Positions 52,290-60,668 of a stretch of 64,000 nt of DNA are shown here, in pieces (the stretch's first letter is position 1; each line of letters begins with the position of its first letter). A program made the translations under genes and the position numbers. Source of the stretch: CBDEGR01 sp965237895 (GTDB lineage: Bacteria; Acidobacteriota; Terriglobia; UBA7540; JAPUME01); contig CBDEGR010000001.1 in the NCBI GenBank assembly GCA_965237895.1, forward strand, positions 248,001 through 312,000, written 5' to 3'. The notes beneath the pieces were generated by a model. It worked only from the letters and a program-made list of their open reading frames with translations. It had not been told where the DNA came from and made no database searches.

Positions 52290-52362
52290 CTCCGATTTCA
52301 ACTTTACCTTTGCCCACAATCATACGCCAGCGCCCCTCCCGCTACAAGCTCAAATCGCCATG
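52290..52362 (-). promoter_or_regulatory. promoter-leader module, copy C
   Basis: Minus strand TTGTAG (52342-52347), 17 bp, TATGAT (52319-52324), then GGCAAAGGTAAAGTTGAAAT and CGGAGG. The outer boundary, CCATGGCGAT, is also where duplicated DNA joins unrelated DNA. Confidence 0.7.
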
Positions 52363-52796
52363 GCCGCCACGGGCAGGTTCGGCAGCGTGAAGTACACGAC
52401 TTCGATCTCGAGGCCCAGGGGATCGTTCCGCTCACGCAGGACCAGTTCCGCCGAGGAGATGATCATCGTCTGCGAGATACTGGTTCGCTCGGTTCTGCGG
52501 AACGGCTCGTACACAGGCCCGCCGTCGATCCGAACGAACGTCCGGAAGCCCTCGCGCTCGATACGCTTTACGGCTTTATTCAGCGAGTAGAACTCGAGGA
52601 TCTGCCTGTCTTTGTCGCGAATGCCCACGGAGGTCATCGCTTGGCCGCGGTTGACGTAATACGCCCACAGCGGGATCCCCCACGCCCCGGCGATACCGGG
52701 GAGGAAGTTCGAAAACGCGGGCGCCCAGTTGTACTCCTTGGTGACGAAGGACGACGTATCCAGGTCCAGCGCGTAGGTCGTGTGCGGTCGGGTCAT
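52350..52796 (-). pseudogene. cellobiose-phosphorylase-like protein, N-terminal fragment
   Basis: From ATG 52796: TTYALDLDTSSFVTKEYNWA, PAFSNFLPGIAGAWGIPLWA, YYVNRGQAMTSVGIRDKDRQ and ILEFYSLNKA. These match the start of GH94-like cellobiose/chitobiose-phosphorylase-related proteins. The frame is cut after VVYFTLPNLPVAA, where it enters the promoter-leader module and stops at TGA. About 140 of more than 1000 expected residues remain. The cut marks the insertion point of the duplicated segment. Confidence 0.7.
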
Positions 52797-52879
52797 GTCT
52801 GAGGGGGCTCCGTTCTTCGGGTAACGGTCTGTCGGGCCATCGAGTGCAGCGGCCATGCTCGGCGACCCAGCCACTGGCC

Positions 52880-53175
52880 CGTTAACCAGAGGGGCACGTC
52901 GTCTCCCAACGGCCGTCGCACCGGAGTGTGACCGTGAACGGGGTGCAGGTGGCCGAACTCATCGTGCGCCCGACGGAGGGCTTCCCGGGCCAGCTTCCGC
53001 TCGGGGGTGTCCTGGAGAATCGGGAGACTTTCCGAGAATTTGATCGCCTTGCTCACCAGGTTGACCGCGACCTGCCGGAGGCGGTTGCAGTCACCGACCA
53101 GGGCGTCAGGAACGTCCGAGTCGACGCGGCACGCCATCTCCAATCCTTTCTCATGGGCACAGACGGCCCCGCCCT
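52880..53175 (-). pseudogene. sensor histidine kinase fragments
   Basis: The minus strand reads HEKGLEMACRVDSDVPDALV, GDCNRLRQVAVNLVSKAIKF SE (split), the N-box of a HATPase_c domain. It then reads TPERKLAREALRRAHDEFG, which resembles the coiled linker after a PAS domain of another kinase. The order is wrong for one protein, so two fragments are joined. No intact kinase is present. Confidence 0.6.
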
Positions 53176-53319
53176 TTAGGCCTGCGTGGGAGAATTCTGG
53201 GCTAGCTGGTCACGTTAGCGATCAGCAGGGACGCACTTGAGACGAGCTCACCAAGATTGGCTGCTGTGACAACAATGTCACTAATCTACTGGACGAGTAC
53301 ATTCCCTTGACAAATCTCG

Positions 53320-54381
53320 TCAGCTCACCGGAGTACCCTGAATTTCCGCCCTGGCCCTGGGCAAGCTTTTGGGGTAGCGCTCTTGCAGATACTGAACCAA
53401 CTTCTCGCGGACGTAGCAGCGTAGGTCCCAGGCCTTCCCAGAATCTGGGGCGCTCATCAGCGCGCGCATTTCCATGGTGTGCTCGGTGGCGTTGGTGATC
53501 TGCAGATTCCAGACCTTGCCGTCCCACATTCCAGACGATTTCAGAATTCGGTGGAGCTCCTGGCGTACCTCCTCGACTGGCACGGTATAGTCCGCGTAAA
53601 CAAAAACCGTCCCCAAGATGTCGGCGGTGGCGCGCGTCCAGTTCTGGAAAGGCCGCTCGATAAAATATGAGAGCGGCAATACAAGGCGACGCAAGTCCCA
53701 AATCCGCACCACGACGTAGGTTGTGCCGATCTCCTCAATCCATCCCCATTCCCCCTCCACGATCACCACGTCGTCAATCCGGATGGGCTGGGTCAAGGCG
53801 ATCTGCACCCCCGCAATGAGGTTGGAAAGCGCTGGCCGCGCGGCGAAACCTACCACGAGACCCACAAGCCCCGCCGAGGCGAAAAGGCCGGCGCCGAGTT
53901 GCCGAATCGTCGGAAAGGTCATCAGCATGATGGAGAGGGTGACAACACCAACGATGACTACCGCAATGCGACGGAGTACTTGGATCTGCGTTCGGACCCG
54001 ACGCGCCGCCAGGTTGTCCTGGACGTCGATTCTGTATTTGGAGGCGATGAGATCCTCGAAGACGCCCATCGTTCCCATGGCCAGCCACGCACCCGAGGCA
54101 ATCAAACCCAGACCGATGGCATGTCGGATGGGTTCCATCACCACCGCCGGGATGTGCAGAATCGGCAGGACCAGAAAAACCGCAAGAAGTGGGAATATCG
54201 CTCGGGCCGGTTGCCGTGAGTACCGAACAAGCAAGTTGTCGATGATGCTTTCGGTTCGTTTGGCGATCCCTTCAACTACAAGGAACAGGATATATTGCCC
54301 AAGGAGAGCCATAAGCGCCACGCCCACCAGAATGCCGATGGACCATGGCCAAGTTTGCCAATCTCCCAGAAACTGTCCCAT
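53320..54381 (-). CDS. MscS-family mechanosensitive channel
   Basis: The protein has 353 aa. Four N-terminal hydrophobic helices lie at about 15-37, 60-82, 90-108 and 140-157. The pore-lining TM3 region is LGAGLFASAGLVGLVVGFAA. It is followed by the conserved MscS beta domain (LIAGVQIALTQPIRIDDVVI VEGEWGWIEEI, split) and the soluble C-terminal domain. It gates solute release on hypo-osmotic stress. The small-residue GLVGLVVGFAA pattern fits the pore. The gene is intact and unlinked to its neighbours. Confidence 0.85.
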   Translation of the reverse strand: MGQFLGDWQTWPWSIGILVGVALMALLGQYILFLVVEGIAKRTESIIDNLLVRYSRQPARAIFPLLAVFLVLPILHIPAVVMEPIRHAIGLGLIASGAWLAMGTMGVFEDLIASKYRIDVQDNLAARRVRTQIQVLRRIAVVIVGVVTLSIMLMTFPTIRQLGAGLFASAGLVGLVVGFAARPALSNLIAGVQIALTQPIRIDDVVIVEGEWGWIEEIGTTYVVVRIWDLRRLVLPLSYFIERPFQNWTRATADILGTVFVYADYTVPVEEVRQELHRILKSSGMWDGKVWNLQITNATEHTMEMRALMSAPDSGKAWDLRCYVREKLVQYLQERYPKSLPRARAEIQGTPVS

Positions 54382-54730
54382 CTTTCACTTCCTCCTTCCC
54401 GCAACTTAACCGCTCGCCAGCGTTGTTCTCGTCCGCTTGGACGCTGCGCCTTGCAGCCAGGCAGCGCGCACTGACGTATAGAGCCACCCAGGCTCAATAT
54501 TACCGCAGTCCTGCAAGCCCTAATTGGGACCAAACATAACCGAGGGGTTGAGCCGGATGCGAGCATTCAAGAATGCCGTCACACGAGGTTGCATGGGGAG
54601 CGGCATTCTACTTCCTTAAAAAACCATTTGTGCCCTGTTCGAGGTGGGGGGCTGTAGGGCAATTGTGCGCGATTGCGGGCCATTCTACGCACTTTCTCAA
54701 TAGTGTTCTTGCTCTCGACACGCTCACGGC
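54382..54730. other. no gene recognised
   Basis: Upstream region of the MscS gene. No other gene, RNA or repeat recognised. Confidence 0.4.
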
Positions 54731-54766
54731 AGAAAATTCATCCGCCGCAGGAGGTCCTGGAAGTGG
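54731..54766 (-). pseudogene. Ser/Thr kinase 3'-end fragment
   Basis: The minus strand encodes HFQDLLRRMNF, the kinase C-terminal motif. It lacks the stop and any upstream kinase body. Confidence 0.5.
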
Positions 54767-54901
54767 ACGTTACGATGATTCAACTGCACCAACCCAGCGG
54801 CTTACTCAGGAATCTTTCTTCTCCCTCCTCTCTGCCTCTAGAAGCGGTTCCACTACGGTTCCCAATACGGCCCCCCCCGATAAGGTGGGAAATCAACACT
54901 C

Positions 54902-55053
54902 CTAGTGTCCTGCGTCGTAAATAACAATGCAATGGCGAGGACATTGATTACGCAATTGGGTGCAGAGCAAGCCCATTTGACGGGCTGAATCAGAATTTAA
55001 TGACCGTATGCGGGGTTAGCTATTGTAAAGAACCGTTAGACGCAGGACACTAG
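54902..55053. mobile_element. MITE with 15-bp perfect terminal inverted repeats
   Basis: CTAGTGTCCTGCGTC (54902-54916) and GACGCAGGACACTAG (55039-55053) are perfect inverted repeats around a 122-bp non-coding core. CTAG at both ends could be a 4-bp target duplication, leaving an 11-bp TIR. A decayed relative lies at 28414-28585. No transposase for it is in the window. Confidence 0.8.
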
Positions 55054-55310
55054 CAAGACACTCCCAAAGACCATAATGATTTCCCAAATCCCCCCCCTTG
55101 CCGGACAAAGTCACGAAGGGAGCCACCGTCAGGAATCCTCCTATAACCCCACCTATTCCAAATCCTAGTACACTGACTTTTGTTACCCTTGGGCCCAGGC
55201 AAAATTCCCAGCCATCGCAGCGTCGCTATCATGGGTGGGAGTGTGCAGGCTAACAGGCTAAATAATCAATCGGTTTCAAGCGGATGGAATTTTGGCGAAC
55301 GACACCACTA
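55054..55310 (-). mobile_element. 5' end of IS-b, truncated copy 1
   Basis: The minus strand from GTTCGCCAAAATTCC through TTGATTATTTAGC to an ORF start (IATLRWLGILPG) matches the sequence at 58640-58922. The transposase is cut after about a dozen codons. The MITE borders it. Confidence 0.6.
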
Positions 55311-55482
55311 CACAATGGACGCTAGGTGTTGACGTCCGCAATGACTGCCCACAACGGTGGTATTCCGGACTACTCGCCGACTTGTCAAACTGTCGAGTGG
55401 CGTGGGCTTGAGGGAGATGCTGGAAACCGAAACCCGCCAAATCGATGGTGATACAATAGGCGGCTGCCAAGAACCGACGGGA

Positions 55483-55632
55483 ATGTCCATGAAAAATTTT
55501 TCCCAAAACGAGCCGTTGACGGAAGCCGAACTGGACCGTCTCCGGAAATTCCTGAAGAATTGCAAGGGCGGCAAAGCCGGGCTGGGGATCATAGACACCG
55601 CTTCCGGTGTATGGAATGCGGGGCGGAATTAA
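55483..55632 (+). CDS. small unknown protein (possible UPF0149-like N-terminus)
   Basis: Forty-nine codons: KNFSQNEPLTEAELDRLRKF LKNCKGGKA (split) then GLGIIDTASGVWNAGRN. The LTEAELDRL segment resembles the start of YecA/UPF0149 proteins, but the SEC-C part is missing, so it may be a fragment. GACGGGA before the ATG is a modest RBS. Confidence 0.35.
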   Translation: MSMKNFSQNEPLTEAELDRLRKFLKNCKGGKAGLGIIDTASGVWNAGRN

Positions 55633-55856
55633 GCATGGGCAGACCTCCGAAAGAGGGTCAGACTATAGTGAGAAATACCCCTAGGGCGCGTGACAAAGTT
55701 TTGTCGCGGGGGTGTCAGGTGGAAAGGGCCTCATAGGTCGGGTAGGGGGTTATCCGTCTCCAATTAAGCTTCGAATACTTCCTGCTTTTATCCTTACCCG
55801 ACCGGTAGTATTATTTCCCTATTCCCATAGAACTGAGAAATTCTTAACCGCTGCCT

Positions 55857-56105
55857 ATGGACCTTACATTTATTCCGATTGCAGGACTACTGATAGCCGT
55901 ATTGGGCTTGGCCTATGCTTGGTATAGGGAGCGGACGGCTAGCGACCCAGGAGAGAGGGGAATTTTAGGTGCTCAGAAGTGGTCGGGCCGGATCAGTGTC
56001 AGCGGCGAGGCAGGCTGGGCAGGCGAAACCCGCACAGCGACTCCGAAGAACAGCCAAAATGTGCCGCACTACCACCTCAAAGAGGCCAGAGCTGTTTGCG
56101 ATTGA
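55857..56105 (+). CDS. unknown ORF with one membrane segment
   Basis: 82 codons. The first 25 residues, LTFIPIAGLLIAVLGLAYAW YRER (split), form a convincing membrane helix with a basic end. The remainder looks non-coding. It is probably the start of a lost membrane protein. Confidence 0.3.
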   Translation: MDLTFIPIAGLLIAVLGLAYAWYRERTASDPGERGILGAQKWSGRISVSGEAGWAGETRTATPKNSQNVPHYHLKEARAVCD

Positions 56106-56168
56106 CAAGACAGGGCAGGAGGCAAGGTTTTCGGGTGAAGGGGAAGCTCATAATGGAAATTCCGGTTA
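56102..56168 (+). promoter_or_regulatory. promoter-leader module, diverged copy F
   Basis: TTGACA (56102-56107), then AGGGCAGGAGGCA, and later ATGGAAATTCCGG align with the other copies. The -10 box is lost (AGGTTT), so activity is doubtful. It precedes the frameshifted kelch gene. Confidence 0.45.
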
Positions 56169-56221
56169 AAGAGGGTGGAATCGATGAAAAGATTTATAAG
56201 GATCGGGAGGGAAACAAAGTT

Positions 56222-57273
56222 ATGACAAAGAAAATGAGAGCTTGTTCATGGACCCTATTCTGTTTGGTGTCCGTATGTGTATCGGCATCGGCCTTGATGG
56301 CAAGTCTCCTGTCAAGCTCTTTGCGATGGCAACATTCAACTCCCCTACCCGAAGCACGGGCAGGCTACGCGGCGGGAGTCCTGCATGGAAAACTTGTGAT
56401 TGCAGGAGGAACCTACTGGGAAGGGGAAAAAGGGAATTGGACTCAAAAGATCTTTTCCGCCCGCACACACATATTTGATCCGATCGGCCAAAGCTGGAAA
56501 AGACTGCCCGATGCCCCTAGTCCCTTTGGCTACGCTGCCTCCACGGTTGTGGATAACAAACTTTATGTGTTGGGGGGATACACGGGAAAGGATGTGAATC
56601 GTAAGGTTTTCACCTTGGAAAGGAAGGGAACCCGATACGCATGGAACGTTTACGGCGATATGCCGGAACCTCGTCTTTTTGCCTGGGCTGTCAGCGTCGG
56701 GTCGTCGATTTACCTGTTAGGAGGAACCATACGGTTTGAACCCTATGATGCGGCGGGCACCTGCTGCACCTCTCAGTCCGCAACAAATAGTTTCATGGTA
56801 TTGAACACCACACGACCAGCAGAGGGGTGGCGCCGGCTTTCCCCCTTTCCGGGGGCAAAACGCTGGGGGTTCTCCTCGGAAACGGACGGATCGTTCATCT
56901 GGATGTTCGGTGGGATCTATCAGGCGAAACCGAAGGACCCGTAACGAAATTCGACGAGGTCCTCCGTTACAACATTGTCGACGGAACTTGGGAAAGTATG
57001 CCGCCGCTGCCGGAGGCTACCCGCGACGCAACTCCTTTGACACCTGTTTTTACCCAGGATCGCATCATCTTGGTCAGCTTCGCCAAGAAAGTCTGGCAAT
57101 TGAATTTGAAAACATTAGAGTACAGCCAATTGGCTCCTTTACCCGAGGAAGCCTTCGTGGATAAGTTTGTATGGATCAACAATCAAATCATTGGGGCAGG
57201 GGGTGAAAACAAAATAGAGGCCCCCCGTCGAAGATCGGAATGGACATTCATCGGACGGTTCACCTCCGAGTAA
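56222..57273 (+). pseudogene. secreted kelch-repeat protein, frameshifted
   Basis: The signal peptide WTLFCLVSVCVSASALMA is followed by kelch blades: ARAGYAAGVLHGKLVIAGGT, FGYAASTVVDNKLYVLGGYT, RLFAWAVSVGSSIYLLGGTI and WGFSSETDGSFIWMFGGIYQ. Near 56940 the frame shifts. It continues VTKFDEVLRYNIVDGTWESM, PPLPEATRDATPLTPVF and FVWINNQIIGAGGENKIEAP to a stop at 57273. All of the six-bladed propeller is traceable (about 350 aa). RBS GGGAGGGAAACAAAGTT precedes the ATG. Related proteins are sialic-acid-type epimerases or galactose-oxidase-like propellers. Function is probably lost. Confidence 0.75.
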
Positions 57274-57371
57274 GCAGGCGGACCATAGGTGACCTGAGCT
57301 GGGGTTGACCTGACCCCCTCAAACCGGTCCAGTTCTAATGTTAGAGTTGGACCTGGAATAGGGAGGTCAGG

Positions 57372-57650
57372 ATGGTCAAGAGGAAGCATTCGATCGAACA
57401 GATTATCGGTAAACTTCGAGAGACCGAAGTGGAACTTGCCCAGGGTCGCAGCGTAGCCGAGGTGTGCCGGTCGTTGGGGGTGACCGAGCAGACCTATTAC
57501 CGCTGGCGAAAGGAGTAGGGCGGTCTAAAGATGGATCAGGCCAAGCGGTTGAAGGTCCTCGAGCAGGAGAACACTCGCTTGAGGAGGGCGGTTGCAGACC
57601 TGACCTTGGACAAGCAGATTCTGCAGGAGGTCACAAGGGGAAACGGCTAA
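57372..57650 (+). pseudogene. IS3-family OrfA with amber stop
   Basis: 93 codons: the helix-turn-helix IEQIIGKLRETEVELAQGRS VAEVCRSLGV (split) and TEQTYYRWRKE, then TAG at 57516-57518 where homologues have Tyr, and on to KMDQAKRLKVLEQENTRLRR and ILQEVTRGNG. OrfA binds the terminal repeats. The stop would abolish the leucine-zipper part. Confidence 0.8.
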
Positions 57651-58531
57651 GCCCGGCGCGTCGCCGGCAGTGGGCGGCGCATGTCTGTAAGGCGTTGGGT
57701 GTCTCGGAACGCCGGGCTTGTCGAGTGCTCAGCCAACCCCGGTCCACCCAGCGCCATCGATGCATCGCTGCTCCCGACGAGGATGCCCTGACGAGGGCCA
57801 TCGTCACCCTGGCCGGTCGGTTTGGTCGCTATGGCTATCGTCGGGTCACGGCCTTGCTGCGGCGAGCCGGCTGGAGGGTCAACCATAAGAGAGTGGAGCG
57901 CATCTGGAGGCAGGAGGGGTTGAGAGTGCCGCAGAAACAGCCGAAGCGTGGACGCCTTTGGCTCAACGACGGATCGTGCGTTCGTCTGCGCCCCTGCAGT
58001 CCGAACCACGTCTGGGCTTACGACTTCGTCCAAGCCCGCACTCACGACGGGAGGGCTTTCCGGTTGTTGACGGTCATCGATGAGTACACTCGGGAATGTC
58101 TGGCTATCCAGGTGGCCCGCCAGATTCGATCCGACGATGTCGTGCAGCTACTGGCCGATCTGTTCGTTCTCCGAGGTCCGCCCGAGCACCTTCGCTCGGA
58201 TAATGGCCCGGAGTTCTGCGCCCAAGCTCTACGAGAGTGGCTGGGGCGAATCGGAGTGAAGACGCTCTACATCCAACCCGGGAGTCCCTGGGAGAACGGC
58301 TACAACGAGAGCTTTAATGGGAAGCTCCGAGACGAGTTGCTCGACCGGGAGATCTTCTACATCTTGCAGGAAGCGAAGGTGTTAATCGAGCAGTGGAGGC
58401 GACACTACAACAGGGTTCGACCTCACAGTGCTCTTGGTTATCGTCCACCGGCACCGGAGGCCATGGAAATCCCGCCGCTGCTCGGGAGGCAGCTGCCTCC
58501 CGACCTAGGGACAGAATTACCGCTGAACTAA
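57629..58531 (+). CDS. IS3-family OrfB transposase (DDE integrase core)
   Basis: About 300 residues in the -1 frame relative to OrfA, normally made as an OrfAB fusion by programmed frameshifting. An HTH_21-type region (FGRYGYRRVTALLRRAGWRV, NHKRVERIWRQEGLRVPQK) is followed by the rve core. The catalytic residues are in HVWAYDFVQA (D), HLRSDNGPEF (D) and PWENGYNESFNGKLRDELLD (E, 35 residues after the second D). The C-terminus is YNRVRPHSALGYRPPAPEA. No start codon is near the conserved part, and OrfA has an amber stop, so expression as a fusion is impaired. Confidence 0.85.
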   Translation, partial: GHKGKRLSPARRRQWAAHVCKALGVSERRACRVLSQPRSTQRHRCIAAPDEDALTRAIVTLAGRFGRYGYRRVTALLRRAGWRVNHKRVERIWRQEGLRVPQKQPKRGRLWLNDGSCVRLRPCSPNHVWAYDFVQARTHDGRAFRLLTVIDEYTRECLAIQVARQIRSDDVVQLLADLFVLRGPPEHLRSDNGPEFCAQALREWLGRIGVKTLYIQPGSPWENGYNESFNGKLRDELLDREIFYILQEAKVLIEQWRRHYNRVRPHSALGYRPPAPEAMEIPPLLGRQLPPDLGTELPLN

Positions 58532-58639
58532 CATACGAGTTGGTACAATCACTGGGGGCAGGTCAACTTTAGCAAAGTACTCTGCACAATTACAGTGACT
58601 GTGTGACTGTGCAGAATTTGTTGCGAATGTGCAGACTAT

Positions 58640-58922
58640 TTGCGCGAACTTTTCTTCGGAACAGGGTCACGATCTGCTCCGGCTTGCACCTCTTTGTCGA
58701 CATGACGCCGGTCCGCTCATTGGGACTCCCTTGCTTCTTTTAAGCACTTCCAACTGCTGTCGCGAAGCCAAGTTCTCTAGGGGCAGGTCACGTCGTTTTC
58801 TAAAGGCTGCAACAACCAAAATTCCCAGCCATCCCAGTGTCGCTATCATGGGTGGGAGTGTGCAGGCAATAAGCTAAATAATCAATTGGTTTCAAGCGGA
58901 TGGAATTTTGGCGAACGACAGC
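58640..58922 (-). mobile_element. 5' end of IS-b, truncated copy 2
   Basis: The left end TGTCGTTCGCCAAAATTCC to TTGATTATTTAGC is followed by an ORF at 58849 reading IATLGWLGILVVAAFRKRRD LPLENLASRQQLEVLKRS (split). This is the N-terminus of an rve-type transposase. No catalytic domain follows. It seems to have inserted into IS-a, whose frame ends exactly here. Confidence 0.6.
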
Positions 58923-59178
58923 TACCCAGAAGAGCCGATCGAACCTGCCCCATGGCGGTCGGGGATTCTTGCCCTTCAACACGAGCACTTGCTGGCGCAA
59001 GGCCAGAATCTCCAGCGCCAAGTCCTGTCGGGACCGGTGGAACGCGCCAGCCCACCTCAACACGCTCACGACGAAGCGAAACATGAACCGCTTTTAAAGC
59101 ACCATCGGTCGAGTCAGGCGAGTCGGCTCTCTGTCCAAGCTGTTGATTTTGCGACTGAATTGAATTTTTGCGACGCAC
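58918..59178 (-). mobile_element. 5' end of IS-a, truncated copy 2
   Basis: The minus strand repeats 13831-14060. It has the same non-coding end, then an ORF from 59084 with VVSVLRWAGAFHRSRQDLAL, EILALRQQVLVLKGKNPRPP and GRFDRLFWVAV, cut by IS-b. Confidence 0.65.
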
Positions 59179-59183
59179 AGGCC

Positions 59184-60665
59184 TCATGCTAGGATTTTCT
59201 CCACCACGTTGCCGTGGACATCGGTCAAGCGAAAATCGCGACCCTGGTACTTGAAGGTCAGCCGTGTGTGGTCGATGCCCAGGCAATGAAGCATCGTGGC
59301 GTGGAGGTCGTGCACATGAACCGGGTCGCGGGTGATGTTGTAGCAGTAATCGTCCGTTGCCCCGTAGGTGATCCCCGGGCGGATGCCGCCCCCCGCCATC
59401 CAAATCGTGAAGCAACGGGGATGATGGTCACGGCCGTAGTCGTCCGCGGTGAGCTTTCCCTGGGAGTAGACGGTCCGGCCGAATTCGCCGCCCCAGACCA
59501 CCAAGGTGTCCTCCAGCATGCCGCGCTGTTTCAGGTCGCGGACGAGGGCGGCCCCCGCCTGGTCGGTATCCTTACATTGCCCCCTGATAGCTTTCGGTAA
59601 TTCCGTATGATGATCCCAGCCGCGATGAAAGAGTTGGATGAACCGCACGCCGCGCTCCGCCAGCCGCCTTGCCAGCAGACAGTTGGCGGCGAAGGTGCCC
59701 GGCTTTCGGGAATCCGGCCCGTAGAGCTCGAAGATGTGGTCCGGCTCGTCGGTCAAGTCCGTCAGCTCCGGCACGGAACTTTGCATGCGGTAGGCCATCT
59801 CGTATTGCGTAATCCGTGTGGCTGTTTCCGGGTCGCCGAAATCCCGGAGCTTCAACTGGTTCAGCTTTGCCAGGTCGTCCAGAAAGCGCCGCCGCGTCGT
59901 ATCGGAAAGCCCCGGAGGGTTGGAGAGATAAAGCACCGGGTCGCCCACCGAACGGAACTTCACCCCTTGGTATTGCGTCGGAAGGAATCCGCTTCCCCAA
60001 AGGCGGTCGTAGAGGGGCTGTCCACCCGGCATGCCAGTGCCCTGCGAGACCATGGCGACAAACACCGGCAGGTCACGGTTCTCGCTGCCGAGCCCGTACG
60101 ACAGCCAAGCCCCTATACTCGGGTTGCCGGCCAATTGCGTCCCCGTCTGAAAGAAGGTGATCGCCGGGTCATGGTTGATCGCCTCGGTGTGCATCGACTT
60201 GATGAAGCACAATTCATCGACTACCTTTGCCGTGTGGGGCATCAGGTCGCTCGCCCACGCGCCGCTCTCGCCGTGCTGGGCGAACCGGAAGAGGGACGGG
60301 GTTACCGGGAAGCTGGCCTGCCCCGAGGTCATGGTGGTCAGCCGCTGTCCCTGGCGCACTGACGCGGGCAGTTCCGTGCCGCGTAGCTCGGCGAGCTTCG
60401 GCTTGTAGTCAAAAAGGTCCATCTGGGATGGGGCGCCTGACTGGAAGAGATAGATCACACGCTTCGCCCTGGGCGGGAAATGGGGAAGGCCCGAAAGGCC
60501 TCCGTGGGACATGCCTTTGGGGGAAGTCGGCGCTGCACCCTCAGCGGGGGCGAGCAGCTCGTCGTTCATCAGGCAGGCCAAGGCCGCCGTGCCGAGCCCG
60601 AGGCGGCTCAGGCTGAAAAAGTGCCGCCGCGTCAGCAATAGCTTTTTTTCTACCAGGGGATTCAT
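59184..60665 (-). CDS. Tat-exported DUF1501 protein
   Basis: The protein has 493 aa. The Tat-type N-terminus LTRRHFFSLSRLGLGTAALA is followed by the DUF1501 fold, an alkaline-phosphatase-like (sulfatase-related) domain: RAKRVIYLFQSGAPSQMDLF DYKP (split), LMPHTAKVVDELCFIKSMHT, FIQLFHRGWDHHTELPKAIR and LEDTLVVWGGEFGRTVYSQG. The metal ligands H/D are likely in GWDHH and GRDHHPRCFTIWMAGGG. It is paired with DUF1553 (3 bases upstream in the transcript), as is usual in these lineages. It is the intact version of the deleted copy at 48812-49041. Confidence 0.85.
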   Translation of the reverse strand: MNPLVEKKLLLTRRHFFSLSRLGLGTAALACLMNDELLAPAEGAAPTSPKGMSHGGLSGLPHFPPRAKRVIYLFQSGAPSQMDLFDYKPKLAELRGTELPASVRQGQRLTTMTSGQASFPVTPSLFRFAQHGESGAWASDLMPHTAKVVDELCFIKSMHTEAINHDPAITFFQTGTQLAGNPSIGAWLSYGLGSENRDLPVFVAMVSQGTGMPGGQPLYDRLWGSGFLPTQYQGVKFRSVGDPVLYLSNPPGLSDTTRRRFLDDLAKLNQLKLRDFGDPETATRITQYEMAYRMQSSVPELTDLTDEPDHIFELYGPDSRKPGTFAANCLLARRLAERGVRFIQLFHRGWDHHTELPKAIRGQCKDTDQAGAALVRDLKQRGMLEDTLVVWGGEFGRTVYSQGKLTADDYGRDHHPRCFTIWMAGGGIRPGITYGATDDYCYNITRDPVHVHDLHATMLHCLGIDHTRLTFKYQGRDFRLTDVHGNVVEKILA

Positions 60666-60668
60666 CGC

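Larger units (their letters stand above)
48966..52364 (-). repeat. large direct duplication, copy 1
   Basis: About 3.4 kb from within the DUF1501 start through the DUF1553 gene and its promoter module recurs at 60590-63988, offset by 11,624 bp, with only a few base differences. The right boundary is at GGCCATGGCGAT, the outer end of the promoter-leader module. Confidence 0.9.
57306..58565 (+). mobile_element. IS3-family insertion sequence, about 1.26 kb
   Basis: The ends are imperfect inverted repeats: left TGACCTGACCCCCTCAAACC and right (reverse) TGACCTGCCCCCAGTGATTG, both extending to ATGTTAG about 38 bases in. Two overlapping frames encode OrfA and OrfB. No target-site duplication is visible, so the insertion is old or rearranged. 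Confidence 0.85.

Noticed and set aside
52249..52323. Upstream ATG of the DUF1553 gene giving an IVGKGKVEIGG N-terminus
   Set aside because: These codons are the promoter-leader module itself, which recurs before unrelated genes. A signal peptide begins at ATG 52248.
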